A stretch of 64,000 bases of DNA. It comes from an uncultured Burkholderiales bacterium. GTDB taxonomy: Bacteria; Pseudomonadota; Gammaproteobacteria; Burkholderiales; Burkholderiaceae_C. The notes below the pieces were generated by a model, which saw nothing but the letters and a program-made list of their open reading frames with translations, was not told the origin of the DNA and ran no database searches. This document shows positions 17,766-27,839 of the stretch, one piece after another (the stretch's first letter is position 1; each line of letters starts with the position of its first letter). Location of the stretch: contig CAIQBO010000056.1 of the NCBI GenBank assembly GCA_903870145.1, positions 1-64,000 of the forward strand. The letters run 5' to 3'. Made by a program: the position numbers and the translations under genes.

Positions 17766-19055
17766 TCAAGTACTCAGGTGTTTGGCATGCAATTTGGGCA
17801 ATCCCTCTTGCAAAACCCCGCCCACGGTGTAGAACGAACCAAAGACCAAGATTCTATCAGCGGGGTCAGCGGCCAGTATGGCTGCAGCCAGCGCTTGCTG
17901 CGGGCTGTCGTAGGTGTTGCATGAAGTGTCGGCCCCGGGGTTGGAGGCCTTCCATTTCTGCGCCAACTCAAGGGCCGTGCAGGCTCTGGCCACGGGCAAA
18001 TCGGTGAAATACCAGCGCTCCACCAAAGGCTCCAAACGCGCCATCATGGTGCTCACATTTTTGTCGCCCATGACGCCAAAAACCGCATGGGTGCATGGAT
18101 AAAACCCCATTGCATCTAAATTTTCCGCCAAAGCGGCCACTGAATGCGGATTGTGCGCCACATCCAAGACCAGCACGGGTGCACCCGGCACAATTTGAAA
18201 GCGCCCTGGCAACTCCACCATCGCCAGGCCGTTGCGAATGGCCTGGGCCGTCACAGGCAAGCGCGGACGCAAAATCTCTACTGCCGCAAGCACCCCCGAG
18301 GCGTTGAGCAGCTGATTGGCGCCGCGCAAGGCTGGATAGGCCAAGCCAGCGTAGCGCCGGCCCCTGCCCGCCCAAGACCATTGCAGTTTGTCTCCCGAAA
18401 AATGAAAGTCCTGGCCCAAACGCCAAGCATCGGCACCCACAGTTTGAGCCTGTGCCATGAGACTTGCGGGTGGCATCGGATCGCTGATCACCACTGGCTT
18501 GCCCGCGCGCATGATGCCCGCTTTTTCCATGCCAATGCTCTGGCGGTCCATGCCCAGCAAGGCGGTGTGATCCAGGTCAATGCTGGTGATGATGGCGCAG
18601 TCGGTGTCGATCAAATTCACAGCGTCCAAGCGCCCGCCTAAGCCCACCTCCAAAATCAGAACATCCAAGTCTGCCTGAGACATCAACCACAAAATGGCCA
18701 AGGTGCTGAACTCGAAATAAGTCAGGCTAATGCCTTGCCTGGCCTGCTCGACGTGCTCAAACGCCTGCGCCAAGGCTGCAGCATCGGCTGAATGCCCGCG
18801 GATCCGGCAGCGTTCCTCAAAACGAACCAAATGCGGCGAGGTGTACACCCCTGTGCGGTATCCCGCCTGCAAATAAATCGCCTCCAACATGGCGCAGGTA
18901 GAGCCTTTGCCGTTGGTGCCGGCCACTGTGATCACGGGGACTTCGAATGTCAACCCCATGGCCTGACGCACAGGTGCCACCCGCGCCAAACCCATGTCAA
19001 TGGCTTGGGGGTGCAGGGCCTCACAGTGCGCAAGCCATTGGGCTAATGTTTTCAT
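17766..19055 (-). CDS. folC: Bifunctional folylpolyglutamate synthase/dihydrofolate synthase
   Basis: Mur-ligase-family enzyme adding glutamate to dihydropteroate and folates, 429 residues. The ATP-binding loop GTNGKGST is at 46-53; GVYTSPHLVRFEERCRI, the LGLGGRLDAVNL-like segment (EVGLGGRLDAVN) and DVAHNPHSV are diagnostic. It is the first gene of the minus-strand series folC-SPOR-cvpA-purF-metZ and is divergent from the glycine-zipper gene across 164 bases, where its promoter must lie. Confidence 0.95.
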   Translation of the reverse strand: MKTLAQWLAHCEALHPQAIDMGLARVAPVRQAMGLTFEVPVITVAGTNGKGSTCAMLEAIYLQAGYRTGVYTSPHLVRFEERCRIRGHSADAAALAQAFEHVEQARQGISLTYFEFSTLAILWLMSQADLDVLILEVGLGGRLDAVNLIDTDCAIITSIDLDHTALLGMDRQSIGMEKAGIMRAGKPVVISDPMPPASLMAQAQTVGADAWRLGQDFHFSGDKLQWSWAGRGRRYAGLAYPALRGANQLLNASGVLAAVEILRPRLPVTAQAIRNGLAMVELPGRFQIVPGAPVLVLDVAHNPHSVAALAENLDAMGFYPCTHAVFGVMGDKNVSTMMARLEPLVERWYFTDLPVARACTALELAQKWKASNPGADTSCNTYDSPQQALAAAILAADPADRILVFGSFYTVGGVLQEGLPKLHAKHLST

Positions 19056-19219
19056 GGCTTGAATTGTCGCTTAGACGTTCAACCGATTGGCTGTCTGGCG
19101 CGTTAAGACCTTGTGGCAGCGCTTTAAATTACACATTCTTTACCTGCTCTTGGTTTACCGCAATGTCTTAACTCCTTAAAATAGCAGTCAGCCTTTTACC
19201 CGTTTGAATCGAGACCATT

Positions 19220-19906
19220 ATGAAAAATACCACCTTTTCCAAGGCTCTGATGTCTTTGTCCGCATTGACTTGTGTGGGCTGGATCAGCGCCGTGCAGGCC
19301 CAAGAAATTGGCCAGGTCATCTCCAGAACACCGGTGTACCAACAAGTGGCCGTGCCGCGACAAGTTTGCACACAGTCGCAGGTCCTCGTGCCCGCACAAA
19401 ACTCTGGCGCAGGCGCGGTCATGGGCGCCGTTGCAGGCGGTGCCCTTGGCAATGCCATCGGCAAGGGCGAGGGGCGTGCTTTGGCCACCATGATCGGTGT
19501 GATTGGCGGCGCCATTGCGGGCGACAAGATTGAAAGCCCAGGTACTGCTCAGGCCCATACACAGCAAACTTGCACCACACAAAATGTCTACGAAAACCGT
19601 TTGATCGGCTTCAATGTGGTCTATGAATTTAGCGGCAAGCAGTACACCGTGCAATTGCCGCAAGACCCCGGCCCCACCATCAAATTACAGATCACGCCCA
19701 TCAGCCAAGCACCATCGGGCACCCCTGCCGACACAACTGTGATGGCAGAAACGCAAACTCGCGAGACCTTGGTCAATCGGGTCTACAGCGCTTCGCCTCA
19801 AGTGGTTTATGTGCCAAGCCCTTACTACCGCTCCTATTCCCCCTACCCTTTTTCCACCTCTTTGAACATCGACATCGGCTCCCCCCGCCATCGCCACTGG
19901 CGCTGA
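19220..19906 (+). CDS. Exported glycine-zipper (2TM) protein, outer-membrane lipoprotein-like
   Basis: A 228-residue protein with a Sec signal peptide cleaved near residue 28 (SAVQA then QEIGQ) and no lipobox Cys. Residues ~66-108 form a glycine-zipper 2TM domain (GAVAGGALGNAIGKGEGRA; IGVIGGAIAGDKIE), the type found in SlyB/PcpJ-like and YMGG proteins. The C terminus is rich in Tyr, Ser and Pro. Proteins of this kind are periplasmic or outer-membrane associated; their molecular function is unknown. Divergent from folC. Confidence 0.8.
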   Translation: MKNTTFSKALMSLSALTCVGWISAVQAQEIGQVISRTPVYQQVAVPRQVCTQSQVLVPAQNSGAGAVMGAVAGGALGNAIGKGEGRALATMIGVIGGAIAGDKIESPGTAQAHTQQTCTTQNVYENRLIGFNVVYEFSGKQYTVQLPQDPGPTIKLQITPISQAPSGTPADTTVMAETQTRETLVNRVYSASPQVVYVPSPYYRSYSPYPFSTSLNIDIGSPRHRHWR

Positions 19907-19978
19907 AACGGGCCACAGGCGTTCATCGCCTAAAATCATAGGTTTGTAGCCACTGCTGTGTGGCCGGAATGACAAACC

Positions 19979-20296
19979 ATGAGCACTGAAAAAATCGACA
20001 ACGTTTGCGTTACTGCAAAGGCCAATGTTTACTTTGACGGCAAGTGCGTCAGCCACAACATCACTTTGCCCGACGGCACCCGAAAATCAGTTGGGGTGGT
20101 ATTGCCCTCCTCTTTAACTTTCAATACCGGCGCACCTGAAATCATGGAATGCGTGGGCGGTGCTTGCGAATACAAACTGGCTGGCAGCCCGCAATGGCTG
20201 CGCTCTGAGCCTGGGCAAACCTTCAGCGTTCCAGGCCAATCGAGCTTCGAAATTCGGGTTGAGCAGGCCTACCACTACATCTGCCACTTCGGCTAA
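19979..20296 (+). CDS. ppnP: Pyrimidine/purine nucleoside phosphorylase
   Basis: A small cupin-type enzyme (formerly DUF1255/YaiE) of 105 residues that phosphorolyses nucleosides to base and ribose-1-phosphate. Recognised by KANVYFDGKCVSHNI, LPDGTRKSVGVVLP, TGAPEIMECVGGACEYKL and the C-terminal YHYICHFG. Slightly longer than the E. coli protein (94). It lies 16 bases before argG on the same strand and may be co-transcribed with it. Confidence 0.92.
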   Translation: MSTEKIDNVCVTAKANVYFDGKCVSHNITLPDGTRKSVGVVLPSSLTFNTGAPEIMECVGGACEYKLAGSPQWLRSEPGQTFSVPGQSSFEIRVEQAYHYICHFG

Positions 20297-20303
20297 GTTC
20301 TAA

Positions 20304-21644
<1,341 letters not shown>

Positions 21645-21648
21645 AGCC

Positions 21649-22689
21649 TCAAATCACCACCGGCTCGGGCTCGAGCAGAATGCCAAAACGCTCATAAACA
21701 CTGGTCTGTATGGCCTTGGCCAGCGTCACCACTTCGCCGCCCGTGGCCCCGCCGCGGTTGACCAGCACCAATGCTTGTTTTTCATAAACGGCTGCATTGC
21801 CTACGGTCTTGCCGCGCCAACCACAAACATCGATCAACCAGCCTGCCGCCAGTTTGATGTTGCCGTCAGGCATGGGGTAGTGCACCACGTTGGGATCACG
21901 CGCAATGATGTCGGCACATTGCTCAGGCGTGACGGTGGGGTTTTTAAAAAAACTGCCTGCATTGCCTAAAACCGCAGGGTCTGGCAATTTAGTGCGCCGA
22001 ATGGCGCAAACCCAATCATAGATTTGCTGCGCATGGGGCTGCGCAATGCCGGTCTCTGCTATTTTGCGCTCGAGCTCCAAATAACCGAGCACCGGGCGCC
22101 ATGGCTTGGGCAAATTAAATCGGACACGCAAAATCAAAGCGCGTCCTGCTAAGCCCAAACCATTTTCACCGCTGCTGCGGTGTTTGAAAATCGAGTCACG
22201 GTAGGCAAAAGCGCATTGCGCTGCGTTCAAAGTAAACAGCTTGCCAGTGCTCAGGTCGATGGCGTCGAGTGATTCAAATCGGTCTTGCAATTCCAGTCCA
22301 TAAGCACCAATGTTTTGAACGGGTGAGGCGCCCACAGAGCCCGGAATCAAGGCCAAGTTTTCCAGGCCTGGCCAGCCTTGGGCCAAAGTCCAGGTCACAA
22401 AATCGTGCCAATTCTCGCCTGCCCCGGCCTCCACAATCCACGCTTTGGCGGTGTCCTGCAGCAATTGCCGCCCTTTGATTTCAACCTTGAGCACCCGCGC
22501 TTTGACATCCCCCGTGAGCACAATGTTGCTGCCGCCCCCCAAAACGCAGTGGCCCAGACCCTGAGCTTGCAACTCTTTTTGCACCGCCAGCGCATCGTCC
22601 TGCGTACAAATGCGCACCAAAGTATGCGCTTTGGCCACGATGCCAAAGCTGTTGCAGGTTTGCAGGGGGACGTTTTGCTCCACGATCAT
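21649..22689 (-). CDS. murB: UDP-N-acetylenolpyruvoylglucosamine reductase
   Basis: FAD enzyme completing UDP-MurNAc for peptidoglycan, 346 residues, type I. Signatures: FAD-binding LGGGSNIVL, SPVQNIGAYGLEL, CAFAYRDSIFK, and the catalytic Ser region GNAGSFFKNP. C-terminal LLEPEPVVI carries the late Glu. It is outside the mur/fts cluster, as is common in Burkholderiales. Divergent from yajQ across 39 bases. Confidence 0.95.
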   Translation of the reverse strand: MIVEQNVPLQTCNSFGIVAKAHTLVRICTQDDALAVQKELQAQGLGHCVLGGGSNIVLTGDVKARVLKVEIKGRQLLQDTAKAWIVEAGAGENWHDFVTWTLAQGWPGLENLALIPGSVGASPVQNIGAYGLELQDRFESLDAIDLSTGKLFTLNAAQCAFAYRDSIFKHRSSGENGLGLAGRALILRVRFNLPKPWRPVLGYLELERKIAETGIAQPHAQQIYDWVCAIRRTKLPDPAVLGNAGSFFKNPTVTPEQCADIIARDPNVVHYPMPDGNIKLAAGWLIDVCGWRGKTVGNAAVYEKQALVLVNRGGATGGEVVTLAKAIQTSVYERFGILLEPEPVVI

Positions 22690-22728
22690 GGGAGAATTGT
22701 CGCATTCTCAAAATAGATTGTTTCTACC

Positions 22729-23214
22729 ATGCCTTCATTTGACACCGTTTGTGAACCCAACTTGGTTGAAGTGAAAAATGCGGTCGACACCACGGCCAAA
22801 GAAATCGCTACGCGCTTTGACTTCAAAGGCACTTCAGCAGCCATCGCACTCAAAGACAAAGAGATCACTTTGTTTGGTGATGCTGACTTTCAAATCACCC
22901 AAGTTGACGAAGTGCTGCGCAACAAATTGGCCAAACGCAATGTCGACGTCCGCTACTTGGACAAAGGCGATGTGCAAAAAATTGGCGGCGACAAAGTCAA
23001 ACAAGTCATTCAAGTGCGCAATGGCATCGCTGCAGAAGACAGTAAAAAAATTCAAAAAATAATCAAGGAAAGTAAAATCAAAGTGCAGGCCTCGATTCAA
23101 GGCGACGCGGTGCGCATCACGGGCGCCAAACGCGACGACCTGCAAGCGGCCATGGCCTTGCTGCGAAAAGACATCACCGACTTGCCAATCAGCTTCAATA
23201 ACTTTCGTGATTGA
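22729..23214 (+). CDS. YajQ-family nucleotide (cyclic-di-GMP) binding protein
   Basis: A 161-residue two-domain YajQ protein: [20 protein letters not shown] at the N terminus, [24 protein letters not shown]-like ([16 protein letters not shown]) and the C-terminal [10 protein letters not shown] are family hallmarks. Xanthomonas YajQ binds cyclic di-GMP and affects transcription through a partner; others bind nucleotides or RNA. The function in this organism is not shown. It sits between divergent murB and convergent plsY. Confidence 0.93.
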   Translation: MPSFDTVCEPNLVEVKNAVDTTAKEIATRFDFKGTSAAIALKDKEITLFGDADFQITQVDEVLRNKLAKRNVDVRYLDKGDVQKIGGDKVKQVIQVRNGIAAEDSKKIQKIIKESKIKVQASIQGDAVRITGAKRDDLQAAMALLRKDITDLPISFNNFRD

Positions 23215-23232
23215 AGCTTCACACAGCCCCGC

Positions 23233-23892
23233 TCAAGCGCCGGGGCCGGCCGATTTTTTCGATCCCAACTTGGATTCTTTGCCCGCAAACAAGCGATTGA
23301 TGTTCTCCAAGTGCCGCCAAATCAGCAGCACGCCCATCACCAAGAGCAAGCCCAAAATGCTGCCTTGAAACGCCCACACCACATCACCGCCAAAAGCGTA
23401 GTACACCGGCGCAAAAATGGCGCACAGCAAAGCGGCCAAGGACGAGTAGCGAAAAAACCAAGCAATGATGAGCCAAGTCAGCGCTGTGGCCAAGCCCAAT
23501 AAGGGGTGGACCCCCATCAGCACACCCAAAGCCGTGGCCACACCTTTGCCCCCTTGAAAGCGAAAAAACACGGGGTACAAATGGCCCAAAAATACCGCCA
23601 AGCCTGCAGCCGCTGCTGTGCCCGCGCCCAGGTCAAACGCGGCCCCGTGGTTCAAGACCCACACCACCGGCACCCAGCCTTTGATCGCATCAAGCAACAA
23701 AGTCAAAATGGCTGCTGGCTTGTTGCCCGATCGCAAAACATTGGTGGCCCCTGGGTTTTTACTGCCATAGGAGCGCGGATCGTTCAGCCCCATCAGGCGG
23801 CTGATGATCACAGCAAAACTCATTGAGCCCAGCAAATACGACAGCAGCGTGATGCCCACTGGGCTTAGCAGCAAAGAAATCAACAGGTCCAC
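23233..23892 (-). CDS. plsY: Glycerol-3-phosphate acyltransferase (acyl-phosphate dependent)
   Basis: Membrane enzyme of phospholipid synthesis that transfers the acyl group of acyl-phosphate to glycerol-3-phosphate; 219 residues with several transmembrane helices. The motifs SYLLGSMSFAVIISRLMG, DPRSYGSKNPGATNVLR and FRFQGGKGVATALGV are typical. The start is the GTG at 23892, because a perfect GGAGG lies 5 bases upstream; the longer in-frame reading to 23916 would overlap that site. Convergent with yajQ. Confidence 0.95.
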   Translation of the reverse strand: MDLLISLLLSPVGITLLSYLLGSMSFAVIISRLMGLNDPRSYGSKNPGATNVLRSGNKPAAILTLLLDAIKGWVPVVWVLNHGAAFDLGAGTAAAAGLAVFLGHLYPVFFRFQGGKGVATALGVLMGVHPLLGLATALTWLIIAWFFRYSSLAALLCAIFAPVYYAFGGDVVWAFQGSILGLLLVMGVLLIWRHLENINRLFAGKESKLGSKKSAGPGA

Positions 23893-23940
23893 AGCAGCCT
23901 CCTTTTTTTGAGCCAAATTCGCTTGAGTTTACGCACATTC

Positions 23941-25692
23941 TCAAGCAGCCTTGGCTACACGACTTTCTTCTTGCAAACGCAAGATGCGCCGCTGAACTTT
24001 TCCAGTTGTGGTCATCGGCAACTGCGCAATGAATTCAATTTCTTTGGGGTACTCGTAGGGGGCCAACAAACCGCGCACGTGCTGTTGCAAGTCTTGTCTG
24101 GTTTGAGCATCAAAGGCATCGGGGTCCTTGGCCTTTGCACGCGCATGCAGGCAATCTGCAGACATCACCACATAAGCCTTGACCAATGCACCACGCTGCG
24201 CATCGGGTTTGGGAACCACGGCCGCATTGGCCACGGCGGCATGCTTGACCAAGCAATTTTCAATCTCGCCCGGACCGATTCGGTAGCCCGCCGCTTTGAA
24301 CATGTCGTCTGTTCTGCCTTGGTACCAAAAATAACCTTGTGCATCTTGCATTGCCACATCGCCGGTGTGACACCAATCACCCGAATATTTATCTTGTGTG
24401 GCCTTGGGGTTGTTCCAGTAACCCAGAAAAAAAACGGGGTCAGGCTGGCCATGCATGTCCAAGCGATTGACCACCACTTCACCTGATTCACCGGGGGCGC
24501 ACAAACGGCCGGCTGAATCCATCACTGCCACTTGATGACCGGGGTAAGAACGGCCCATGCTGCCCGGGCGAGCGGGCCAAAAAAGATGGCAATTGCCCAC
24601 CACATAATTGATTTCGGTTTGGCCAAACATTTCATTGACCACCACACCCATTTGGTCGCGGCAATAAGCAAACACCGCATCCCCCACCGCCTCACCCGCA
24701 CTCATCACTGCTTGCAAGTGAAGCTTGTAATGCTGGCGTGGCTGTGGAAAAGATTTCATCATGGCCTTCAAAGCCGTTGGAAATAAAAAACTGTGCGTCA
24801 CTGCGTGTGTGTGCAATATTTCAAACGCTATCTCCGGGCTAAAACGCCCGTTGAAAGCCACTATGGGCCGGCCAAAATAAAGGGATGGCATCAAAGCGTC
24901 AAGCAAGCCACCGGTCCAAGCCCAGTCTGCCGGTGACCAAAAAACGGCGCTCGATCCTGCTGGCAATGTGCTTGAAGCTTGGCCTGGTTTTCGCTTGGCA
25001 CTGACACCGGCCAAGGCATCAAACCCAAACCAATTTTGACTGCACACAAAACCCGTCAAATTACCAATCATGGCGCGGTGCGGTATCAAAGCGCCTTTTG
25101 GATTGCCTGTGGTGCCACTGGTGTAAATCAGCACCGCTGGGGCATCTGCAAGTGTTGTGACGGGTACAAATCGCGCTAATTTGTGTGGGCCTTTTTTCAA
25201 ATCAGTGGTGACATTGAAAACCGCTTGAAGGCTTGGACATGCTGTTTGAAGTGGCCGCAAGACGGGCGCGGAAACCTCATCACACAAAGCGACTTTGGCC
25301 TGACTGTCTTGCAACCTGAAGGCCAAGGCTTCGGCGCCAAACAGCATCGACAAAGGCATTGCCACAGCCCCCATTTGCAGCACCGCCATGTAGGCTACCG
25401 CGGTTTCAAAACGCTGCGGCAAAACAATCGCCACACGCTCGCCAGCGCGTACACCGAGTTCGACCAACTGCAGGCTCAGCGCATTGGCCGCTTCTTGCAA
25501 TTGCTTGAAAGTCCAGCGGCGCCCCTGCGCCTGCCCCGCCACATGTTCGATCACTGCCGTTTGAGCGGCGTGCTGGGGCGATCGCGCCCACCGGCCACAA
25601 CAGGCCTCGGCCATATTGAATTGTGCAGGGACTTCCCAGCCAAAACTGCGGTGCAGGTGCAGGTAGGCGTCGTTCGGGTGACTGACAGACAT
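23941..25692 (-). CDS. AMP-forming acyl-CoA synthetase (acetyl-CoA-synthetase-like)
   Basis: A 583-residue adenylate-forming enzyme distinct from the ligase at 4649. Motifs: YTSGTTGNPKGALIPH, VVNEMFGQTEINYVVG, YWYQGRTDDMFKAAGYRIGP and the C-terminal catalytic Lys in TTTGKVQRRIL. It is most like medium-chain or acetoacetate/propionate-type acyl-CoA synthetases; the substrate is not certain. ATG at 25692 has AAGGAGAG upstream. Its start codon is only 27 bases from that of the divergent alpha/beta hydrolase, so the two promoters must overlap or lie in each other's coding sequence. Confidence 0.9.
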   Translation of the reverse strand: MSVSHPNDAYLHLHRSFGWEVPAQFNMAEACCGRWARSPQHAAQTAVIEHVAGQAQGRRWTFKQLQEAANALSLQLVELGVRAGERVAIVLPQRFETAVAYMAVLQMGAVAMPLSMLFGAEALAFRLQDSQAKVALCDEVSAPVLRPLQTACPSLQAVFNVTTDLKKGPHKLARFVPVTTLADAPAVLIYTSGTTGNPKGALIPHRAMIGNLTGFVCSQNWFGFDALAGVSAKRKPGQASSTLPAGSSAVFWSPADWAWTGGLLDALMPSLYFGRPIVAFNGRFSPEIAFEILHTHAVTHSFLFPTALKAMMKSFPQPRQHYKLHLQAVMSAGEAVGDAVFAYCRDQMGVVVNEMFGQTEINYVVGNCHLFWPARPGSMGRSYPGHQVAVMDSAGRLCAPGESGEVVVNRLDMHGQPDPVFFLGYWNNPKATQDKYSGDWCHTGDVAMQDAQGYFWYQGRTDDMFKAAGYRIGPGEIENCLVKHAAVANAAVVPKPDAQRGALVKAYVVMSADCLHARAKAKDPDAFDAQTRQDLQQHVRGLLAPYEYPKEIEFIAQLPMTTTGKVQRRILRLQEESRVAKAA

Positions 25693-25719
25693 TCCGACTC
25701 TCCTTATGATGCGTGCAGT

Positions 25720-26634
25720 ATGTACCAAGTTTTACGTGAATCCATCAGCCATTTCGTGTCTGTGCGAGGGCTCCAATACCATGTGCGGCAATGGGGCCAG
25801 GGCGCGCCAGGTTCACCGCCTTTGGTTTTGGCCCATGGCTGGATGGATGTGGCCGCCTCCTGGCAATTTGTGATCGACGCATTGAGCCCTGCATTCGCAC
25901 AAAACCGAACTGTTTTGGCCCCCGATTGGCGCGGCTTTGGCCTGACCCAAGGGCCCCCGACCGACAGTTACTGGATGCCCGACTATCTGGGCGACTTAGA
26001 CAACCTGCTGACCCAACTGTGCCCAGAACAAGCAGTGGATTTGGTCGGCCACAGCATGGGAGGCAATGTGGTCATGCTCTACGCGGGAAGTCGACCCGAA
26101 CGCATTCGCCGCCTGATCAATTTAGAAGGCTTTGGCATGGCTGCCACTCAAGCCACGCAAGCCCCGGCACGCATGACGCAGTGGCTGGACCAGTTGCAAG
26201 GCTTTCAAACGGGCAGCTCAGACCTCAAACCCTATCCGGATGCCAACGGCGTGGCTCAGCGTCTGATGAAAACCAACAAGCGCCTTGCACCAGACAAAGC
26301 GCAGTGGCTGGCCACTCAATGGGCGCGGCCCGACGCCAGCGGTCAATGGCATATTTTGGGCGATGCTGCACACAAAGTGGTCAACCCCTACCTGTTCCGA
26401 GTTGACGAAACATTAGAGCTCTACCGGTGCATCACTGCCCCCACGCTCGTTGTGCAGGCCTCTGATGGGTCGCTGACGCAGTGGTGGAAAGGCAAATACA
26501 CCAAGGAAGAATTTGAAGAGCGCCTCAAAGCTGTGCCCAATTTGCAAAAAGCCACCATTCAAGACGCAGGACACATGCTGCACCACGACCAAGCGGCAGC
26601 TTTGGCCAGTCTGATGGAGGGTTTTTTGTCCTGA
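25720..26634 (+). CDS. Alpha/beta-fold hydrolase
   Basis: A 304-residue hydrolase with HGWMDVAASW (oxyanion region, ~39-48), nucleophile elbow GHSMGG with Ser112, DWRGFGLTQGP, and the catalytic His285 in DAGHMLHHD. Similar to epoxide-hydrolase and carboxylesterase-like members; the substrate is unknown. The ATG at 25720 is chosen because the family homology begins there; the frame is open back to 25183, but that part is antisense to the acyl-CoA synthetase. It is divergent from that synthetase, a frequent association of acyl or ester metabolism genes. Confidence 0.87.
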   Translation: MYQVLRESISHFVSVRGLQYHVRQWGQGAPGSPPLVLAHGWMDVAASWQFVIDALSPAFAQNRTVLAPDWRGFGLTQGPPTDSYWMPDYLGDLDNLLTQLCPEQAVDLVGHSMGGNVVMLYAGSRPERIRRLINLEGFGMAATQATQAPARMTQWLDQLQGFQTGSSDLKPYPDANGVAQRLMKTNKRLAPDKAQWLATQWARPDASGQWHILGDAAHKVVNPYLFRVDETLELYRCITAPTLVVQASDGSLTQWWKGKYTKEEFEERLKAVPNLQKATIQDAGHMLHHDQAAALASLMEGFLS

Positions 26635-26686
26635 CCCCCACAAGCATGAGAAAATACAGTCTTTAATCGACTCGGAACCCCATCTC

Positions 26687-27791
26687 ATGGACGCAGAACA
26701 AATCAATCAAATCGGTGCCAAATTGGCAGACTTGGCCATTCGTACTGAAGATTTACGGAGGTATCTTTGACTACGATGCCAAATCTGAACGCCTGAGAAC
26801 CGTCACCGCGTCCCTGGAGGACCCCGCAGTCTGGAACGACCCCAAAAAAGCCCAAGACTTGGGCAAAGAAAAAAAAGCTTTGGATGGCGTGGTGCTCACG
26901 ATCGACAGCTTGAGCAGTGAGCTGTCAGATAACAGCGAGTTGTTCGAGATGAGCAAAGAGGACGGCGACGAAGCCGGCCTTGTCACCATTGACACTGAAG
27001 CCAAAAAATTAGCAGCCATCATTGAGCAGCTCGAGTTTCGGCGCATGTTCAATAACGAACTGGACGCTTGCAACGCTTTTGTTGACATTCAAGCCGGCGC
27101 CGGCGGCACAGAAGCTTGCGACTGGGCCAGTATGTTGATGCGCCAGTACCTGAAGTACGCCGAGCGCAAAGGCTTCAAAGCCACCGTGGAAGAAGAGTCC
27201 CCAGGCGATGTGGCCGGTATCAAAGGCGCCACCCTCAAATTTGAAGGTGACTACGCTTTTGGTTTGCTGCGAACAGAAACCGGCGTGCACCGCTTGGTGC
27301 GCAAATCGCCCTTTGACTCTTCAGGTGGACGGCACACCAGTTTTGCCAGCATCTTTGTCTATCCTGAAGTGGACGATTCCATCCAGATCGACATCAACCC
27401 AGCCGATGTGCGCACAGACACCTTTCGCGCCAGTGGCGCAGGCGGACAGCACATCAACAAAACCGACTCGGCAGTGCGCTTGACGCACATTCCAACGGGC
27501 ATCGTGGTGCAGTGCCAAGACGGACGAAGCCAGCACAGCAACCGGGATGTTGCCTGGAAACGGTTGCGCTCTCGTTTGTACGACTTTGAAATGCGCAAGC
27601 GCATGGAAGCGCAACAAAAATTAGAAGACACCAAAACCGATGTGGGTTGGGGTCATCAAATTCGCAGCTACGTGCTGGACCAAAGTCGAATCAAAGATTT
27701 GCGCACCAACGTTGAAATTTCCAACACCCAAAAAGTGCTGGACGGCGACTTGGATGCGTTCATCGAAGCCTCGCTCAAACAAGGGGTCTGA
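26687..27791 (+). CDS. prfB: Peptide chain release factor 2, with programmed +1 frameshift
   Basis: Recognises UGA and UAA stop codons and releases the peptide; about 367 residues after frameshifting. The first 27 codons from ATG 26687 end in an in-frame TGA at 26768. The site is the canonical shift cassette: GGAGG, TAT, CTT, TGA, C, with the internal Shine-Dalgarno three bases before CTT, as in E. coli. A +1 slip at CTT (skipping base 26768) continues with GAC TAC GAT. The anticodon-like SPF motif ([10 protein letters not shown]) and catalytic GGQ ([16 protein letters not shown]) are present. RF2 level thus autoregulates its own synthesis. Join is 26687-26767 with 26769-27791. Confidence 0.97.
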
Positions 27792-27839
27792 GCGCGCTGG
27801 CCTGGCCTGCGTGATGCCCCATAACATGGAGATTTTTTG

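Noticed and set aside
25183-25719. N-terminal extension of the alpha/beta hydrolase frame
   Set aside because: The extension is wholly antisense to the acyl-CoA synthetase, and homology to hydrolases begins only at the ATG at 25720.
26715-27791. prfB read as a single frame from 26715, or the TGA at 26768 as a sequencing error
   Set aside because: The frameshift cassette is exact, and the upstream ATG frame gives the correct RF2 N terminus.
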